Under the pieces are notes generated by a model, which saw nothing but the letters and a program-made list of their open reading frames with translations, had not been told where the DNA came from and did not search any database. A program made the position numbers and the translations under genes. Shown one piece after another: positions 53,986 through 62,309 of a stretch of 64,000 nucleotides of DNA (the first letter of the stretch is position 1; every line of letters starts with the position of its first letter). Source of the DNA: Burkholderia sp. USMB20 (GTDB lineage: Bacteria; Pseudomonadota; Gammaproteobacteria; Burkholderiales; Burkholderiaceae). The DNA lies in the NCBI RefSeq assembly GCF_000949135.2, contig NZ_JTAN02000017.1:186001-250000 (forward strand), read 5' to 3'.

Positions 53986-54023
53986 TTTGTCCAAAAAATT
54001 CTCGCGTCTACGTAACGTGGACA
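53986..54023 (+). repeat. 38-bp direct repeat A, putative AbiEi operator
   Basis: It begins TTTGTCCAAAA and ends CGTGGACA. The outer GTCCA and TGGAC are also inverted repeats, as expected for a dimeric repressor. Copy B lies 65 bp downstream. Confidence 0.65.
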
Positions 54024-54050
54024 CCCGGAAATCTTTAGACGACCTGACAC

Positions 54051-54088
54051 TCTGTCCAAAATTTCGCCGCGTCCACGCTCCGTGTACA
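54051..54088 (+). repeat. 38-bp direct repeat B, putative AbiEi operator
   Basis: It begins TCTGTCCAAAA and ends CGTGTACA. It covers the likely promoter of the abiE pair. Confidence 0.65.
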
Positions 54089-54118
54089 ATGGAGATAATT
54101 GGACAACCTTTCCCCGTC

Positions 54119-55144
54119 ATGCGCCCCGCCACTCCGCACCTGCCTGCCATCGTGGAAGCTGCCGCGATCGCGTTTGCCGACGCGACCGGCATCTCCGTCA
54201 GACCGCGCAGTGCTCCCGCCGGGGCCAGTGCGGACGCGGTACTGGAGTTCCTGATCGGTGCCCACCGCTTCAAACGACCGGCACTCGTCAAGCAGACAGT
54301 CGACCGCTACGGCACGCTCGCCGCCATCCGCGCGCAGGTCACGCCCCACAATAGCGATCGCCCCCTTCTTGTGACGACTTACCTCTCCCCAAATATCGTC
54401 GACGCCTGCCGGAAGATGGACATCGACGCGCTCGACCTGGCCGGCAATGCGAGCGTGCTTCTTGGCGACAGCGTGATCCTCGTATCGGGGCGCCCACGAC
54501 CGCAGATAAGCCCGCAGGGCAGCGACCGGGTCTGGACGAAGTCCACACTGCGGGTGGCGCTCACATTGCTCTCGGTCCCTTCGTTACTGCAACAGAGCTA
54601 TCGCGACATTGCAAAGGTCGCTGGCGTCAGCCACGGAACTGTTCAGAACGCAATACGTGGCATGCTCGCCCGTCGCGATCTGATTGAGCTGCCGGGCGGA
54701 CAAGGCATGCAGTTCACGGACTGCAGCCGCATGATCGACGAATGGACCACCCTGTATCCGACGCTACTGCGTGGATCCCTTCAGCTCGGACAGTACCGCA
54801 CGGACATGCCCGAGTGGTGGCGAAATGTCCCCGCGCTTCCCGACCGATGCCGGTTTGGCGGAGAGCCCGCGGCGGCCATCGTCACGGAATACCTGAAACC
54901 GGCCTTCTTCACCGTATACTGCACGGACGAAGTACCGCGCGAATGGATCGCCAAGGCCCGACTACGGCCGGATCACAAGGGTAACGTCGAATTCCTGAAG
55001 TCTCCGATCAGGTTTGCATCGATGCCGGATAGTCCCCCGAACGTTGTACCGCCCCTGCTCGTCTACGCCGATCTCGTCGCGAGCGGCGACTCGCGCAATC
55101 TCGAAACGGCTAGGTTACTGCGTGAACAATATCTCCCCGCTTGA
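54119..55144 (+). CDS. type IV antitoxin, AbiEi-like winged-helix protein
   Basis: ATG 54119 (MRPATPHLPAIVEAAAIAFAD) gives 341 residues; an ATG at 54089 would add ten. The chosen start leaves the promoter and both repeats untranslated. The winged helix appears at about 155-200: LTLLSVPSLLQQSYRDIAKVAGVSHGTVQNAIRGMLARRDLIEL. The C-terminal half belongs to the AbiEi/DUF-type antitoxin group. AbiEi proteins bind repeats in their own promoter and counter the nucleotidyltransferase toxin. The toxin gene overlaps its end by 23 bp. Confidence 0.82.
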   Translation: MRPATPHLPAIVEAAAIAFADATGISVRPRSAPAGASADAVLEFLIGAHRFKRPALVKQTVDRYGTLAAIRAQVTPHNSDRPLLVTTYLSPNIVDACRKMDIDALDLAGNASVLLGDSVILVSGRPRPQISPQGSDRVWTKSTLRVALTLLSVPSLLQQSYRDIAKVAGVSHGTVQNAIRGMLARRDLIELPGGQGMQFTDCSRMIDEWTTLYPTLLRGSLQLGQYRTDMPEWWRNVPALPDRCRFGGEPAAAIVTEYLKPAFFTVYCTDEVPREWIAKARLRPDHKGNVEFLKSPIRFASMPDSPPNVVPPLLVYADLVASGDSRNLETARLLREQYLPA

Positions 55145-56024
55145 TGCGCGTCCCAATCGCGCCTTTCCACTGGAAATGATCGCCCTTCTGCGGGAGGTGG
55201 CAGTCGCGGCCACGGCCAGGAGCATCCCGTGGTTCGTCGGCGGGGCAAGCGCGCGCGACATGCTACTCACGCATGTTCACGACATTGAACCGACACGGGC
55301 CACGGCAGACGTCGATATCGGTATTTCCATCGAAAGCTGGGCCGGGCATGAGGCGCTCAGAGCGGAACTGCTTGCGTCAGGTCACTTCGAGCAGCGGGGT
55401 AACGCGACGCACCGCCTCCATTACCGGGTCCCGGCCACAGGCGTCAGGACATGGCTGGACGTCGTCCCATTCGGGCGCATCGCGGACGACAGCGGCGAGA
55501 TCGCCTGGCCACCGGATCAGGCGATCCGCATGAACGTGGCTGGCTTTGAAGAGGCGTTGCGCACGGCGGTGCCGGTGCGCATGGATGCCGACCTCGTCGT
55601 GCCGGTCGCTTCACTACCAGCCCAAGCGATGCTCAAGGTCATTGCCTGGCAGGACCGTCACGGCGTCGATCGCAAGGACGCGAGCGATCTGCTTTTTCTG
55701 CTCGCGTGGTACGGCGAGGCGGGAAACCTGGAAAGGCTGTACGCCGACGATGGCTTCGATCTGATCGAACAGCACGACCATGACCCCGACATCGGTGGCG
55801 CAGCGCTCCTCGGTCGGGACATGGCAGATATCGTTACGCCGGAAGTGAGCGCGCAGATCCTCGCCGTTCTCGCGCCGGACGACCCGTCACCGCTGATACT
55901 CACGCACATGATGGCAAGCCGCATGCGGATTCCCGGAGGCGATTCGGCTGAACGGACCGGTCAGCTGTTTGACGCGTTCCGCCAGGAATTTCTCGCGGCG
56001 GTTCAGCGCCGCAGCGGCGCATGA
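55122..56024 (+). CDS. AbiEii-like nucleotidyltransferase toxin
   Basis: GTG 55122 gives 300 residues; ATG 55176 is a possible later start. The polymerase-beta fold signature is present: WFVGGASARDMLL (GGxSxRD) followed by ATADVDIGISI with the metal-binding Asp pair. LKVIAWQDRHGVDRKDASDLLFLLAWY is the helical part common in AbiEii/AbiGii toxins. AbiE systems give abortive infection or plasmid stabilisation. Here the pair may maintain the ICE or protect against phage. Confidence 0.82.
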   Translation: MNNISPLDARPNRAFPLEMIALLREVAVAATARSIPWFVGGASARDMLLTHVHDIEPTRATADVDIGISIESWAGHEALRAELLASGHFEQRGNATHRLHYRVPATGVRTWLDVVPFGRIADDSGEIAWPPDQAIRMNVAGFEEALRTAVPVRMDADLVVPVASLPAQAMLKVIAWQDRHGVDRKDASDLLFLLAWYGEAGNLERLYADDGFDLIEQHDHDPDIGGAALLGRDMADIVTPEVSAQILAVLAPDDPSPLILTHMMASRMRIPGGDSAERTGQLFDAFRQEFLAAVQRRSGA

Positions 56025-56063
56025 CCGCCGGAGACCACGGAAGACCTCCCAGCGCGTGTACGG

Positions 56064-56483
56064 CTAACCGGCCACGCCCTGTGCTGCCCGCGACTGGAGA
56101 TCCATCAATTGAGCAAGCGCATCCGTTGCGCGCTCGACGGGCACAAAAATGTGATCATGAAAGGCTGCAGCAACGACGTTGCAACTGATACTGGCTTTCG
56201 TCAGCGCCTCAGCCACCGCAGCAGTGAGCCCCACTGCCTGCAGGTCCGAGTGCACGGTCAACGTGATCCACGCTGCCCGGAAAAGCACCGGCAGATCCTC
56301 GCGCACGGCCGTCGGCTCATCGATGATGACGGTCAGCCCTTCGCGCTCACGAAACGTCGCCAGGGGCGCGAGCTGCGACACGTCCCTATCCGCCTGCACG
56401 GACGAGAAGGCATAGGCACCTTCATTCAGTTCTGGCTGCATGGACGCAAGCAGCTCTGCGAGATCAGAAACCGGTTGGCTCAC
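56064..56483 (-). CDS. ACT-domain (CASTOR-like) protein
   Basis: GTG 56483, with GGAAA just upstream, gives 139 residues (VSQPVSDLAELLASM). LNEGAYAFSSV begins the first ACT-like half. EGLTVIIDEPTAV and FRAAWITLTVHSDLQAVGLTAAVAEALTKASISCNVVAAAFHDHIFVPVERA form the second half, typical of ACT_7-type amino-acid-binding folds. Such proteins are usually small-molecule sensors or N-acetyltransferase relatives. It is divergent from the XRE regulator. Its role in the ICE is unknown. Confidence 0.75.
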   Translation of the reverse strand: MSQPVSDLAELLASMQPELNEGAYAFSSVQADRDVSQLAPLATFREREGLTVIIDEPTAVREDLPVLFRAAWITLTVHSDLQAVGLTAAVAEALTKASISCNVVAAAFHDHIFVPVERATDALAQLMDLQSRAAQGVAG

Positions 56484-56674
56484 TGAGTTTCCTGTCGGAG
56501 AGAAGTCAATCGGGCAGGACACCGGCAACTACGATTGCGAGCGGCGCCCACGTCGCTTTCACAGCACCATTGTGACCGACGCAATAATTGTCACTCATAG
56601 TGCGTCCTATCATAGAGCGTGGTCTCAAACAGGTCAAATCCGTACGCTTCGATATCCTTCCGCTCGAGATATTG
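56484..56674. promoter_or_regulatory. divergent promoter region with inverted repeat
   Basis: A GTGAC...GTCAC inverted repeat lies at about 56573-56595, between the ACT-domain gene and the XRE regulator gene. It may be the regulator's operator. Confidence 0.35.
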
Positions 56675-56899
56675 ATGCAGTACGACCCGCTTGCCCTGTT
56701 TGGAAAACGCCTGATTGCGCTTCGCAAGGCGCGCGGCTGGTCGCAGGAGCGCCTGGCGCTCGAAAGTGGCCTCGCCCGGTCGTACATCGGCGGCATCGAG
56801 CGGGGCCAGCGCAACATCGCCCTCTATAACATCTGCGTGCTGGCCGCCACACTCGGGATTTCACCCGCTTCAATGCTCGAATTTGATGAGCTTGCGTGA
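56675..56899 (+). CDS. XRE-family HTH regulator
   Basis: ATG 56675 gives 74 residues. FGKRLIALRKARGWSQERLALESGLARSYIGGIERGQRNIALYNICVLAATLGISPASML is a complete HTH_3 domain with nothing else. It is likely an autoregulated repressor for adjacent ICE genes. Confidence 0.88.
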   Translation: MQYDPLALFGKRLIALRKARGWSQERLALESGLARSYIGGIERGQRNIALYNICVLAATLGISPASMLEFDELA

Positions 56900-57302
56900 C
56901 GGCTCACATTCTTTCGGGGCTGTTCACGAAGCCACCGTGGCCAATCGTGATGACAGAGTATCGGCCGCAATGGCAATGTACAGATCGTGAGATATCGTGA
57001 TGCGTCATGAGCTCAACATTAATCCCGTTATACCGGTCTCGCACGAAAAAAAATGGTGCGGTTATCACCTTGATTTTTTGATTTCGCCGGCTATGATTCG
57101 CGATTGAAGTTGCCCGCTGGAGCCCATCCAGCATCCTTTGCAGCACCGTCGCTTTGCGACACCTTTTGCGGTTGCGCTTCGTCCCACTGTCTGGACCACC
57201 GCAGGTCGTTTGACCGGAAGCTCCCTTCCTTGCCCGTCTGGGGAATTGCCATTCCCCGACACGGGCCCTGGCGATTCCCTTTTTTCGTTCTGGAGAATCG
57301 TC
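56900..57302 (+). promoter_or_regulatory. promoter and leader region of the ICE maintenance module
   Basis: This 403-bp gap has no gene. TTGATT (57070-57075) and TATGAT (57092-57097), 16 bp apart, form a good promoter in an A/T-rich island. A leader hairpin GGGGAAT-tgcc-ATTCCCC (57240-57257) precedes the DUF3577 gene. Confidence 0.6.
57240..57302 (+). repeat. recurrent 5' leader element, copy 1
   Basis: A 7-bp perfect hairpin is followed by about 45 nt with GGAG before ATG 57303. It is the most divergent copy of a leader shared by most genes up to 63788. Confidence 0.5.
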
Positions 57303-57980
57303 ATGAATCAGTCAGTCGAACCCCGCAAGTATTTCGATCTTCATCTGCGTGGCCTCGGGTATCTGTCGCGCGTGCGCGATGTGACCGCCAGCGGCAATGG
57401 CCGCAGCAAGGCGAAACCCTTCCTCGCATGCGCCATTTCCGCGTTTCACGGCGATCCGAACGTCGAGAACGGCATCGTCTATCTCCCGCTCGACCTGATC
57501 GTCGCCGGCGAAAAGGCCAGGGAAGCGGTCCGCTCCGTGATGGACGACGCGAACGATCCCGATGTGAAAGTCCTCGTTTCATTCCGCGCGGGTGATCACT
57601 ACATCCGGACGTTCGAGCGCACCGGCAACCGCGCTGGCGAAACCGGCGCTGTGCTCAAGGGACGCCTGCTCAAGCTCTTCTGGATCAAGGTCGACGGCCA
57701 GGAGGTCTATCGAGATGAAAGCGAAGAACGCGACGACGCCGACGCCGACGCCGGAAACGATCAGGCGCCGGAGCGGGTCAACGGACAAGTGCCGTCGACA
57801 GACGGTCGTGATCAGCACGACATGGACGGCGTAGATGAGACCGGCAGCGGTCGCAACGCACTGGAACCACGCAAAGCTTCGGCTTTGACTGAGCGCACTG
57901 CCTCGCGTACCAATCGCTATCCGCCACTGCGCCGTCACGGCAACGCCAATACCCGTCGAGCCGCCAGCACCGCCGAGTAA
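57303..57980 (+). CDS. STY4534/DUF3577-family ICE replication protein
   Basis: ATG 57303 gives 225 residues. The N-terminal 145 residues carry the DUF3577 pattern: RKYFDLHLRGLGYLSRVRDV, KPFLACAISAFHGDPN, VKVLVSFRAGDHYIRTFER and VLKGRLLKLFWIKVDGQEVY. The rest is charged low-complexity sequence (DESEERDDADADAGND) without a known domain. The family is found in ICE replication and stability clusters and may resemble single-strand-binding OB folds; direct evidence is lacking. It heads the right-hand maintenance module. Confidence 0.85.
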   Translation: MNQSVEPRKYFDLHLRGLGYLSRVRDVTASGNGRSKAKPFLACAISAFHGDPNVENGIVYLPLDLIVAGEKAREAVRSVMDDANDPDVKVLVSFRAGDHYIRTFERTGNRAGETGAVLKGRLLKLFWIKVDGQEVYRDESEERDDADADAGNDQAPERVNGQVPSTDGRDQHDMDGVDETGSGRNALEPRKASALTERTASRTNRYPPLRRHGNANTRRAASTAE

Positions 57981-58348
57981 ACGGCAATCCCTCGTCCCCC
58001 GCCCCGCGCGGGGGGCTTCTCGCATGACCGGTCCGCCGGCTTTCCCGAGCGACGAATCATGAAACGCTCAGGAAAGCTGGCACCGGCCCCAATCCACACT
58101 GGGTTCACGGTGGCCCAGTCACGCCGTGCCGTTTGTGCCGGACCGATTGCTCCGGCCCAGACACACGCCTGGCAGATGCAACTGCCAGGCGTCATGCGTC
58201 ATTCGCCTCTCATGGGCAGCCACGGCCAATGAAGGCCAATGACGCATGACGGTATCACTGCTGGCCTGCCAGCTTGCAGGCCCGTCCGTCGCCATGCGAG
58301 GCGACACCTTTACAGCCCACTTCCGGTGCCACTGTCTGCACGGCTGTT

Positions 58349-58368
58349 CCCGCGTCACGTGACGCGGG
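58349..58368. repeat. 20-bp perfect palindrome
   Basis: A perfect self-complementary 20-mer centred on CACGTG with CGCGG flanks, typical of a dimeric repressor site. Confidence 0.7.
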
Positions 58369-58410
58369 CTCCGGAATCACCTCCTGTCACGCCTTCGGGC
58401 CTCACCTTGT

Positions 58411-58476
58411 CCAACCCTCGCGGGGATGCGCTTCCCCGCCCGGGTAGCCGTTCGCCGCGTCTTTTCGGAGAACGTC
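58411..58476 (+). repeat. recurrent 5' leader element, copy 2
   Basis: CCAACC box, then hairpin GCGGGGA-tgcgct-TCCCCGC (58420-58439), then 37 nt with CGGAG before ATG 58477. Confidence 0.65.
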
Positions 58477-58896
58477 ATGACTCAAGCCAGCGAAACACGC
58501 GCCATCACGGCCACCATCGTGCCTGATGAGCGCCGCATGGAAATCCTGCCGCGCTACTTCGGCAAACACATGATCCGCGCCGAAGTGGCGGTCTATACGG
58601 CCATGTCGTCACTGTGCGCAACGTACCATGGTGGATTCTGGGATTACGTCGAGCTGTCCAATGGCGCCTTCTATATGGCACCCCGCCTCAGTGATCCGCT
58701 GCCCATCACCTGCGACGGCAACGGATACGACGGCGAAATGAGCAGCGATGCCGCAGGCATTGTTGCCACGCTGTTCGCGTTGAACGCCATGGCGTGGTCG
58801 ACGGAAGAAGCACGCTTCACGGACCTGTATCACGAGCTGCTCGCCTTTGTGCCATCTCACCCGGAAGCCCGCGAGATCTTCGCGGCGATCGACTGA
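58477..58896 (+). CDS. klcA: KlcA-type antirestriction protein
   Basis: ATG 58477 gives 139 residues. RRMEILPRYFGKHMIRAEVAVYTAMSSLCATYHGGFWDYVELSNGAFYMAP is the ArdB/KlcA family core, followed by the C-terminal DLYHELLAFVPSHPEAREIF. These proteins protect incoming DNA against type I restriction in vivo by a mechanism not fully understood. It suits a newly transferred ICE. Confidence 0.88.
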   Translation: MTQASETRAITATIVPDERRMEILPRYFGKHMIRAEVAVYTAMSSLCATYHGGFWDYVELSNGAFYMAPRLSDPLPITCDGNGYDGEMSSDAAGIVATLFALNAMAWSTEEARFTDLYHELLAFVPSHPEAREIFAAID

Positions 58897-58971
58897 CGTC
58901 CTGCCTATCTCTTACACCCTGCGGAACGCAGCCCGCACGGGCGCGTCTCCGCGGCGCTCACGGAGACAATC

Positions 58972-59559
58972 ATGTCAAGCTGTAACTGCCTCGCCTCCCG
59001 GCCGTCCGTCAGAAAGCCCAGCGACATCGAAATGTGTTGCTGGCCAGGTGTGCAAACGAAACACCATGCGCGAACTTCAGAGATGCTCGTGCACGCCGCG
59101 AACTGGCCCGTCGATGAAGACGGTCCGTCGCAGCAGGTTTTCCAGTGCCGTGACGGGCGCACATTGCCGCGCTTTATGAGCCAGAGCGTCGGTCTTCCAG
59201 ACGGCCTCTATCTCGGACTCTTCAACGGGCGCGACGATCCACTTGGATCTCCACTCGTCACCGGGTTTGACGGACCACTGATTGGCCGGCTGCGTTACTG
59301 CCACACCGTCGAGGCCCGCGACCTCAAGCTGGAATTCCTCGATCCGCCCGAGGGGCGGCGCTTCTTCCCGGACATGGGCGTCGTCGTCGGACCGGATGGC
59401 GAGGTTCCTGCCGGGAAGATCACGATGCCGATCCAGCTCATGCTCAACTCGGGGGCCATCGTCTTCGATGGCCGGTACTTCGCCGACTGGACCGTGTTCA
59501 TCATCAGCTCCGTTCGTAGCGCCATGGGTCGCGATCTTCGCGCGCAGCGACGCGTGTAA
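58972..59559 (+). CDS. conserved ICE protein, unknown function
   Basis: This 195-residue protein has several cysteines near its N terminus (MSSCNCLAS, MCCWPG). Its second half is more protein-like (GLYLGLFNGRDDPLGSPLVTGFDGPLIGRLRYCHT and KITMPIQLMLNSGAIVFDGRYFADWTVFI). ATG 58972 is preceded by CGGAGA. It also follows a short hairpin leader (CTGCG-gaa-CGCAG at about 58919). I do not recognise a family. Confidence 0.65.
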   Translation: MSSCNCLASRPSVRKPSDIEMCCWPGVQTKHHARTSEMLVHAANWPVDEDGPSQQVFQCRDGRTLPRFMSQSVGLPDGLYLGLFNGRDDPLGSPLVTGFDGPLIGRLRYCHTVEARDLKLEFLDPPEGRRFFPDMGVVVGPDGEVPAGKITMPIQLMLNSGAIVFDGRYFADWTVFIISSVRSAMGRDLRAQRRV

Positions 59560-59681
59560 CCCCGGCATCACGATCGCCGTTTTCACTTCCTTCCATCACT
59601 TGCACCGTATCAACGGTGCTTCCCCGCGGGGCATCGCTCCGCCACGGGAACGATGCCTCGTCTCACCTTGCGAGGTACATT

Positions 59682-60218
59682 ATGGGATGGCTGTTTGGTC
59701 ATGGGCAGACGCGCGCGCAACTCATCGCTCGCCTGACGCGCGACGAGGAGCATGACAGCTTCACACGTCGCTGCCTTCGTCACTGCACGAGTGGCAACGT
59801 ACTCTGGACCGTCTGGGAAATCGGTCGCTCCGGCGAAGCGCCGATGCGTTTCATCGGCTGCGACCTGCTCGCATGGGACAAAACCTGTGCAGGCTGGGGA
59901 TACAAGGATATGTGCGAGCAGATGGAACCGCTTTATTACTCCTGCCCCCTCGCCTATCTCCACATGGTCCCGCCCGCGGCGCCCGCGTGGCGCGAGCAGG
60001 TTCGCGCCTGGCATGCGGCCCGCTCACGCTCGCTCGCGCCAGGCGATGTGCTGACGCTCAGCGGTCTGTCGATCAATGAGGCGGTGGTCGTGAGTCGACA
60101 CCATCGCACGTGGATCGTAGAAAGCGGCGGCCGGCTGTTCAGGTTTCCCCCTCGCCTCTTCCGTCATATCGTCGAGCAGCGCACCGCCGACGAGTGCGGT
60201 CCGCAACGCGCGGGCTGA
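59682..60218 (+). CDS. conserved plasmid/ICE protein beginning MGWLFG
   Basis: ATG 59682 gives 178 residues: MGWLFGHGQTRAQLIARLTRD, then VLWTVWEIGRSGEAPMRFIGCDLLAWDKTCAGWGYKDMCEQMEPLYYSCPLAYLHMVP. Proteins with this start are frequent on plasmids and ICEs (DUF6927-like, from memory), with no known activity. A leader hairpin (GGCATCG/CGATGCC, 59630-59657) precedes it. Confidence 0.68.
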   Translation: MGWLFGHGQTRAQLIARLTRDEEHDSFTRRCLRHCTSGNVLWTVWEIGRSGEAPMRFIGCDLLAWDKTCAGWGYKDMCEQMEPLYYSCPLAYLHMVPPAAPAWREQVRAWHAARSRSLAPGDVLTLSGLSINEAVVVSRHHRTWIVESGGRLFRFPPRLFRHIVEQRTADECGPQRAG

Positions 60219-60437
60219 CGCATCCATGCCGTCGGGTGACGCATCGCGCTCCCTGGCCGACATGCCGGAAGCCTCCGTTCATGAGCTTCCGGGATTGAGC
60301 GATGGCTGTTGCCTCGCCGTATCGGTGGCGCATCGCCCTATCAACAAAACCTGCCAGCAAGACCTGCAATGTTTCGTTCGGCGTGTCGGCTGTGCCCTGT
60401 ACCGACCGCGCAGCGACAGTCTATCCGCACGATCTTT

Positions 60438-60497
60438 CCTAACCCGCGGGACACCATGCCCGCCAGGGAGGGTCCCGCCTCACTGCGTGGAGGCATC
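60438..60497 (+). repeat. recurrent 5' leader element, copy 5
   Basis: CTAACC box, then hairpin GCGGG/CCCGC (60446-60463), or a longer GCGGGAC/GTCCCGC pairing (60446-60478), then TGGAGG before ATG 60498. Confidence 0.6.
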
Positions 60498-61058
60498 ATG
60501 ATTTCGCTTTCCGGCACGCTTGACGTGCGCACCATCAAGGGCAGCAACGGCCCGTTCCAGGTCGGGGAACTCACGACGTCCGTCGGCGAGTTCAAGGTCA
60601 AGGACAAGGTGCTCGAACAGTTCGAGCCCGGCGCCTACACCGGCACTTTTCTGATCGACAAGATCTATCCGCACAGCTACGTGTGGTACGGCAAGGTCAC
60701 CGTCGAAATCCGCGCGAGGCTCGCCGATGTGCAGCTCGACAACGACGAACCGTTCAGCGAGACCGGGCGCGAGCCCGCCTCGACAGAGCCGGACCCCGTC
60801 GACGAGGAGCGCACACCGGGTGCCACAGCCGCCGCGCATGCCGACGAAACGCCGGCGTCCGCGCAAACCGGCGACGATTCCGGCGAGCTGTATCTGCCCG
60901 ACCTGTTCGGCACCGAACTGGCCGATGCGATCGTCGCCGGGGAGCCGGTGAAGCTCGATCCAACCGTCGACCGCGGCGTATTCCGCCAGCAGCGCGACCA
61001 GCTTCGCGCATTTGGCTACGCCTTCCAGGCCTCCAGCCAGACCTGGCTGAAAGCCTGA
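60498..61058 (+). CDS. DUF3275-family ICE protein
   Basis: ATG 60498 gives 186 residues. MISLSGTLDVRTIKGSNGPFQVGELTTSVGEFKVKDKVLEQFEPGAYTGTFLIDKIYPHSYVWYG is the N-terminal DUF3275 region. An acidic linker (EPASTEPDPVDEERTPG) follows, and then a C-terminal motif DRGVFRQQRDQLRAFGYAFQASSQTW. The family co-occurs with DUF3577 in ICEs; no activity is known. Confidence 0.82.
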   Translation: MISLSGTLDVRTIKGSNGPFQVGELTTSVGEFKVKDKVLEQFEPGAYTGTFLIDKIYPHSYVWYGKVTVEIRARLADVQLDNDEPFSETGREPASTEPDPVDEERTPGATAAAHADETPASAQTGDDSGELYLPDLFGTELADAIVAGEPVKLDPTVDRGVFRQQRDQLRAFGYAFQASSQTWLKA

Positions 61059-61126
61059 TTCCCATCCATCGACGGTGTGCCAAGGCGTCACAGCGACCGC
61101 ACACCCGTGACGCAAAGGAGAATCGT

Positions 61127-62233
61127 ATGGCCCTGATCTTTCCCCGCCTCGCCAGAAACTATGTGAAGAACGGGTACTTTCCGACCGACGCCGTTACGCT
61201 CGCGCGCGTTATGCCGGCGCTCGCGCTGTCCGATCCTGATCGCCCCGTGCGGCTGCTCGATCCCTGCTGCGGCGAAGGTGTCGCGCTGCAGGAACTTAGG
61301 GCTGCGCTTGTTGCGCACTCCACGATGCCCGATGCGGCCCGTGCGTTTGGCGTCGAGTACGATCGCGAGCGTGCATGGCACGCGAAGGACGTACTCGATA
61401 CGGTCGCGCACACCGACGTCCACGACATGTTCATCACGGCCCGCAGCATGGGACTGCTGTTCCTCAATCCACCGTACGGCGATGTTGTCTCCGACAAGGC
61501 GCAGACGGGCGAGCATCAGCCGGATCGTCTCGAGAAGATTTTCTACCTCAAGACGGTCCCGTGGCTCGCATTCGGCGGCGTGCTGGTCCTGATCGTGCCG
61601 CACTACGTGATGGACCGCGAGTTCGCCACCATGATTGCCCGCAACTTCACAAAGGTCGAGGTGTTCCTCGCGCCCGACCAGACGTTCAAACAGCTCGTGC
61701 TTTTCGGCGTCAAGCGCCGGGCAGATGGAGTCGACACCGCACTGGCCGCGCGCCTGGCGCGCATCCATGAAGGCGAAATGCCGCCCGAACTGCCGGTGAG
61801 CTGGACCGCTGTGCCGTACCGCATCCCTTCGCTGGTCGGCGAATACGCCTTCATGTCGACACGGATCGATGCGCCGCAGCTCGAACACGAGCTGAAACGC
61901 CTGCAACACGCCACGCTGTGGCCGCAATTCGCCACGATGTTCGCGACGAAGGCTGTCACGCCGCGGCGTCCGCTACGTGATCTTTCCGACTGGCATCTTG
62001 CGCTCGCGCTCGCAGCCGGGCAGATCACGGGTGTGGTGACTGGTGCTGACGGTACGCGCCTGCTGATCCGCGGCGACACCATCAAGCAGAAGGAACAGGA
62101 AGTCCAGATCGAGGAAACCGACAAGGGCGATATCCGGACCACGATCCTGATGCGGGACCGGTTCGTTCCGACGATCGCGGGCATCGACTTCACCCCCGGC
62201 CCGAACCTGGGCCGGATCGTCACGATCCGCTAG
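61127..62233 (+). CDS. DUF6094-type class I SAM-dependent methyltransferase
   Basis: ATG 61127 with AAAGGAG upstream gives 368 residues. RLLDPCCGEGVALQEL is the SAM-binding motif I, and LLFLNPPYGD is the amino-methyltransferase motif IV (NPPY). YVMDREFATMIARNFTKVEVF follows. This resembles adenine-N6 methyltransferases without a separate target-recognition domain. The C-terminal 100 residues are unique. It may methylate element DNA to evade restriction alongside KlcA; the target is unknown. Confidence 0.82.
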   Translation: MALIFPRLARNYVKNGYFPTDAVTLARVMPALALSDPDRPVRLLDPCCGEGVALQELRAALVAHSTMPDAARAFGVEYDRERAWHAKDVLDTVAHTDVHDMFITARSMGLLFLNPPYGDVVSDKAQTGEHQPDRLEKIFYLKTVPWLAFGGVLVLIVPHYVMDREFATMIARNFTKVEVFLAPDQTFKQLVLFGVKRRADGVDTALAARLARIHEGEMPPELPVSWTAVPYRIPSLVGEYAFMSTRIDAPQLEHELKRLQHATLWPQFATMFATKAVTPRRPLRDLSDWHLALALAAGQITGVVTGADGTRLLIRGDTIKQKEQEVQIEETDKGDIRTTILMRDRFVPTIAGIDFTPGPNLGRIVTIR

Positions 62234-62247
62234 CCCGGATCACCTTC

Positions 62248-62309
62248 ATCAACCCCGCGGGGCCACGCCCCGCAGGGACGGGTTACCGCACCTCCAGGAC
62301 ACCCATGTC
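62248..62309 (+). repeat. recurrent 5' leader element, copy 7
   Basis: TCAACC box, then hairpin GCGGGGC-cac-GCCCCGC (62257-62273), then 36 nt before ATG 62310. Confidence 0.65.

Larger units (their letters stand above)
53732..54118. promoter_or_regulatory. divergent region between helicase and abiE genes with repeated operators
   Basis: This 387-bp region contains a 38-bp imperfect direct repeat at 53986-54023 and 54051-54088 (27 of 38 positions identical, no gaps). Each copy begins with TGTCCAAAA and ends with CGTG-ACA. A reversed half-site TTGGACAA lies at 54099-54106. A TACAAT hexamer at 54085-54090 is a likely -10 box overlapping the second repeat. Confidence 0.65.
57981..58476. promoter_or_regulatory. 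inverted-repeat-rich noncoding region before klcA
   Basis: This 496-bp segment lacks a gene but has several perfect inverted repeats. They are 11-bp arms at 58165-58175/58182-58192, 13-bp arms at 58191-58203/58238-58250, 6-bp arms at 58264-58281, and a 20-bp perfect palindrome at 58349-58368. A GGCCAATGA tandem lies at 58225-58242. It could be an origin, a regulatory RNA or a set of operator sites. Confidence 0.55.
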
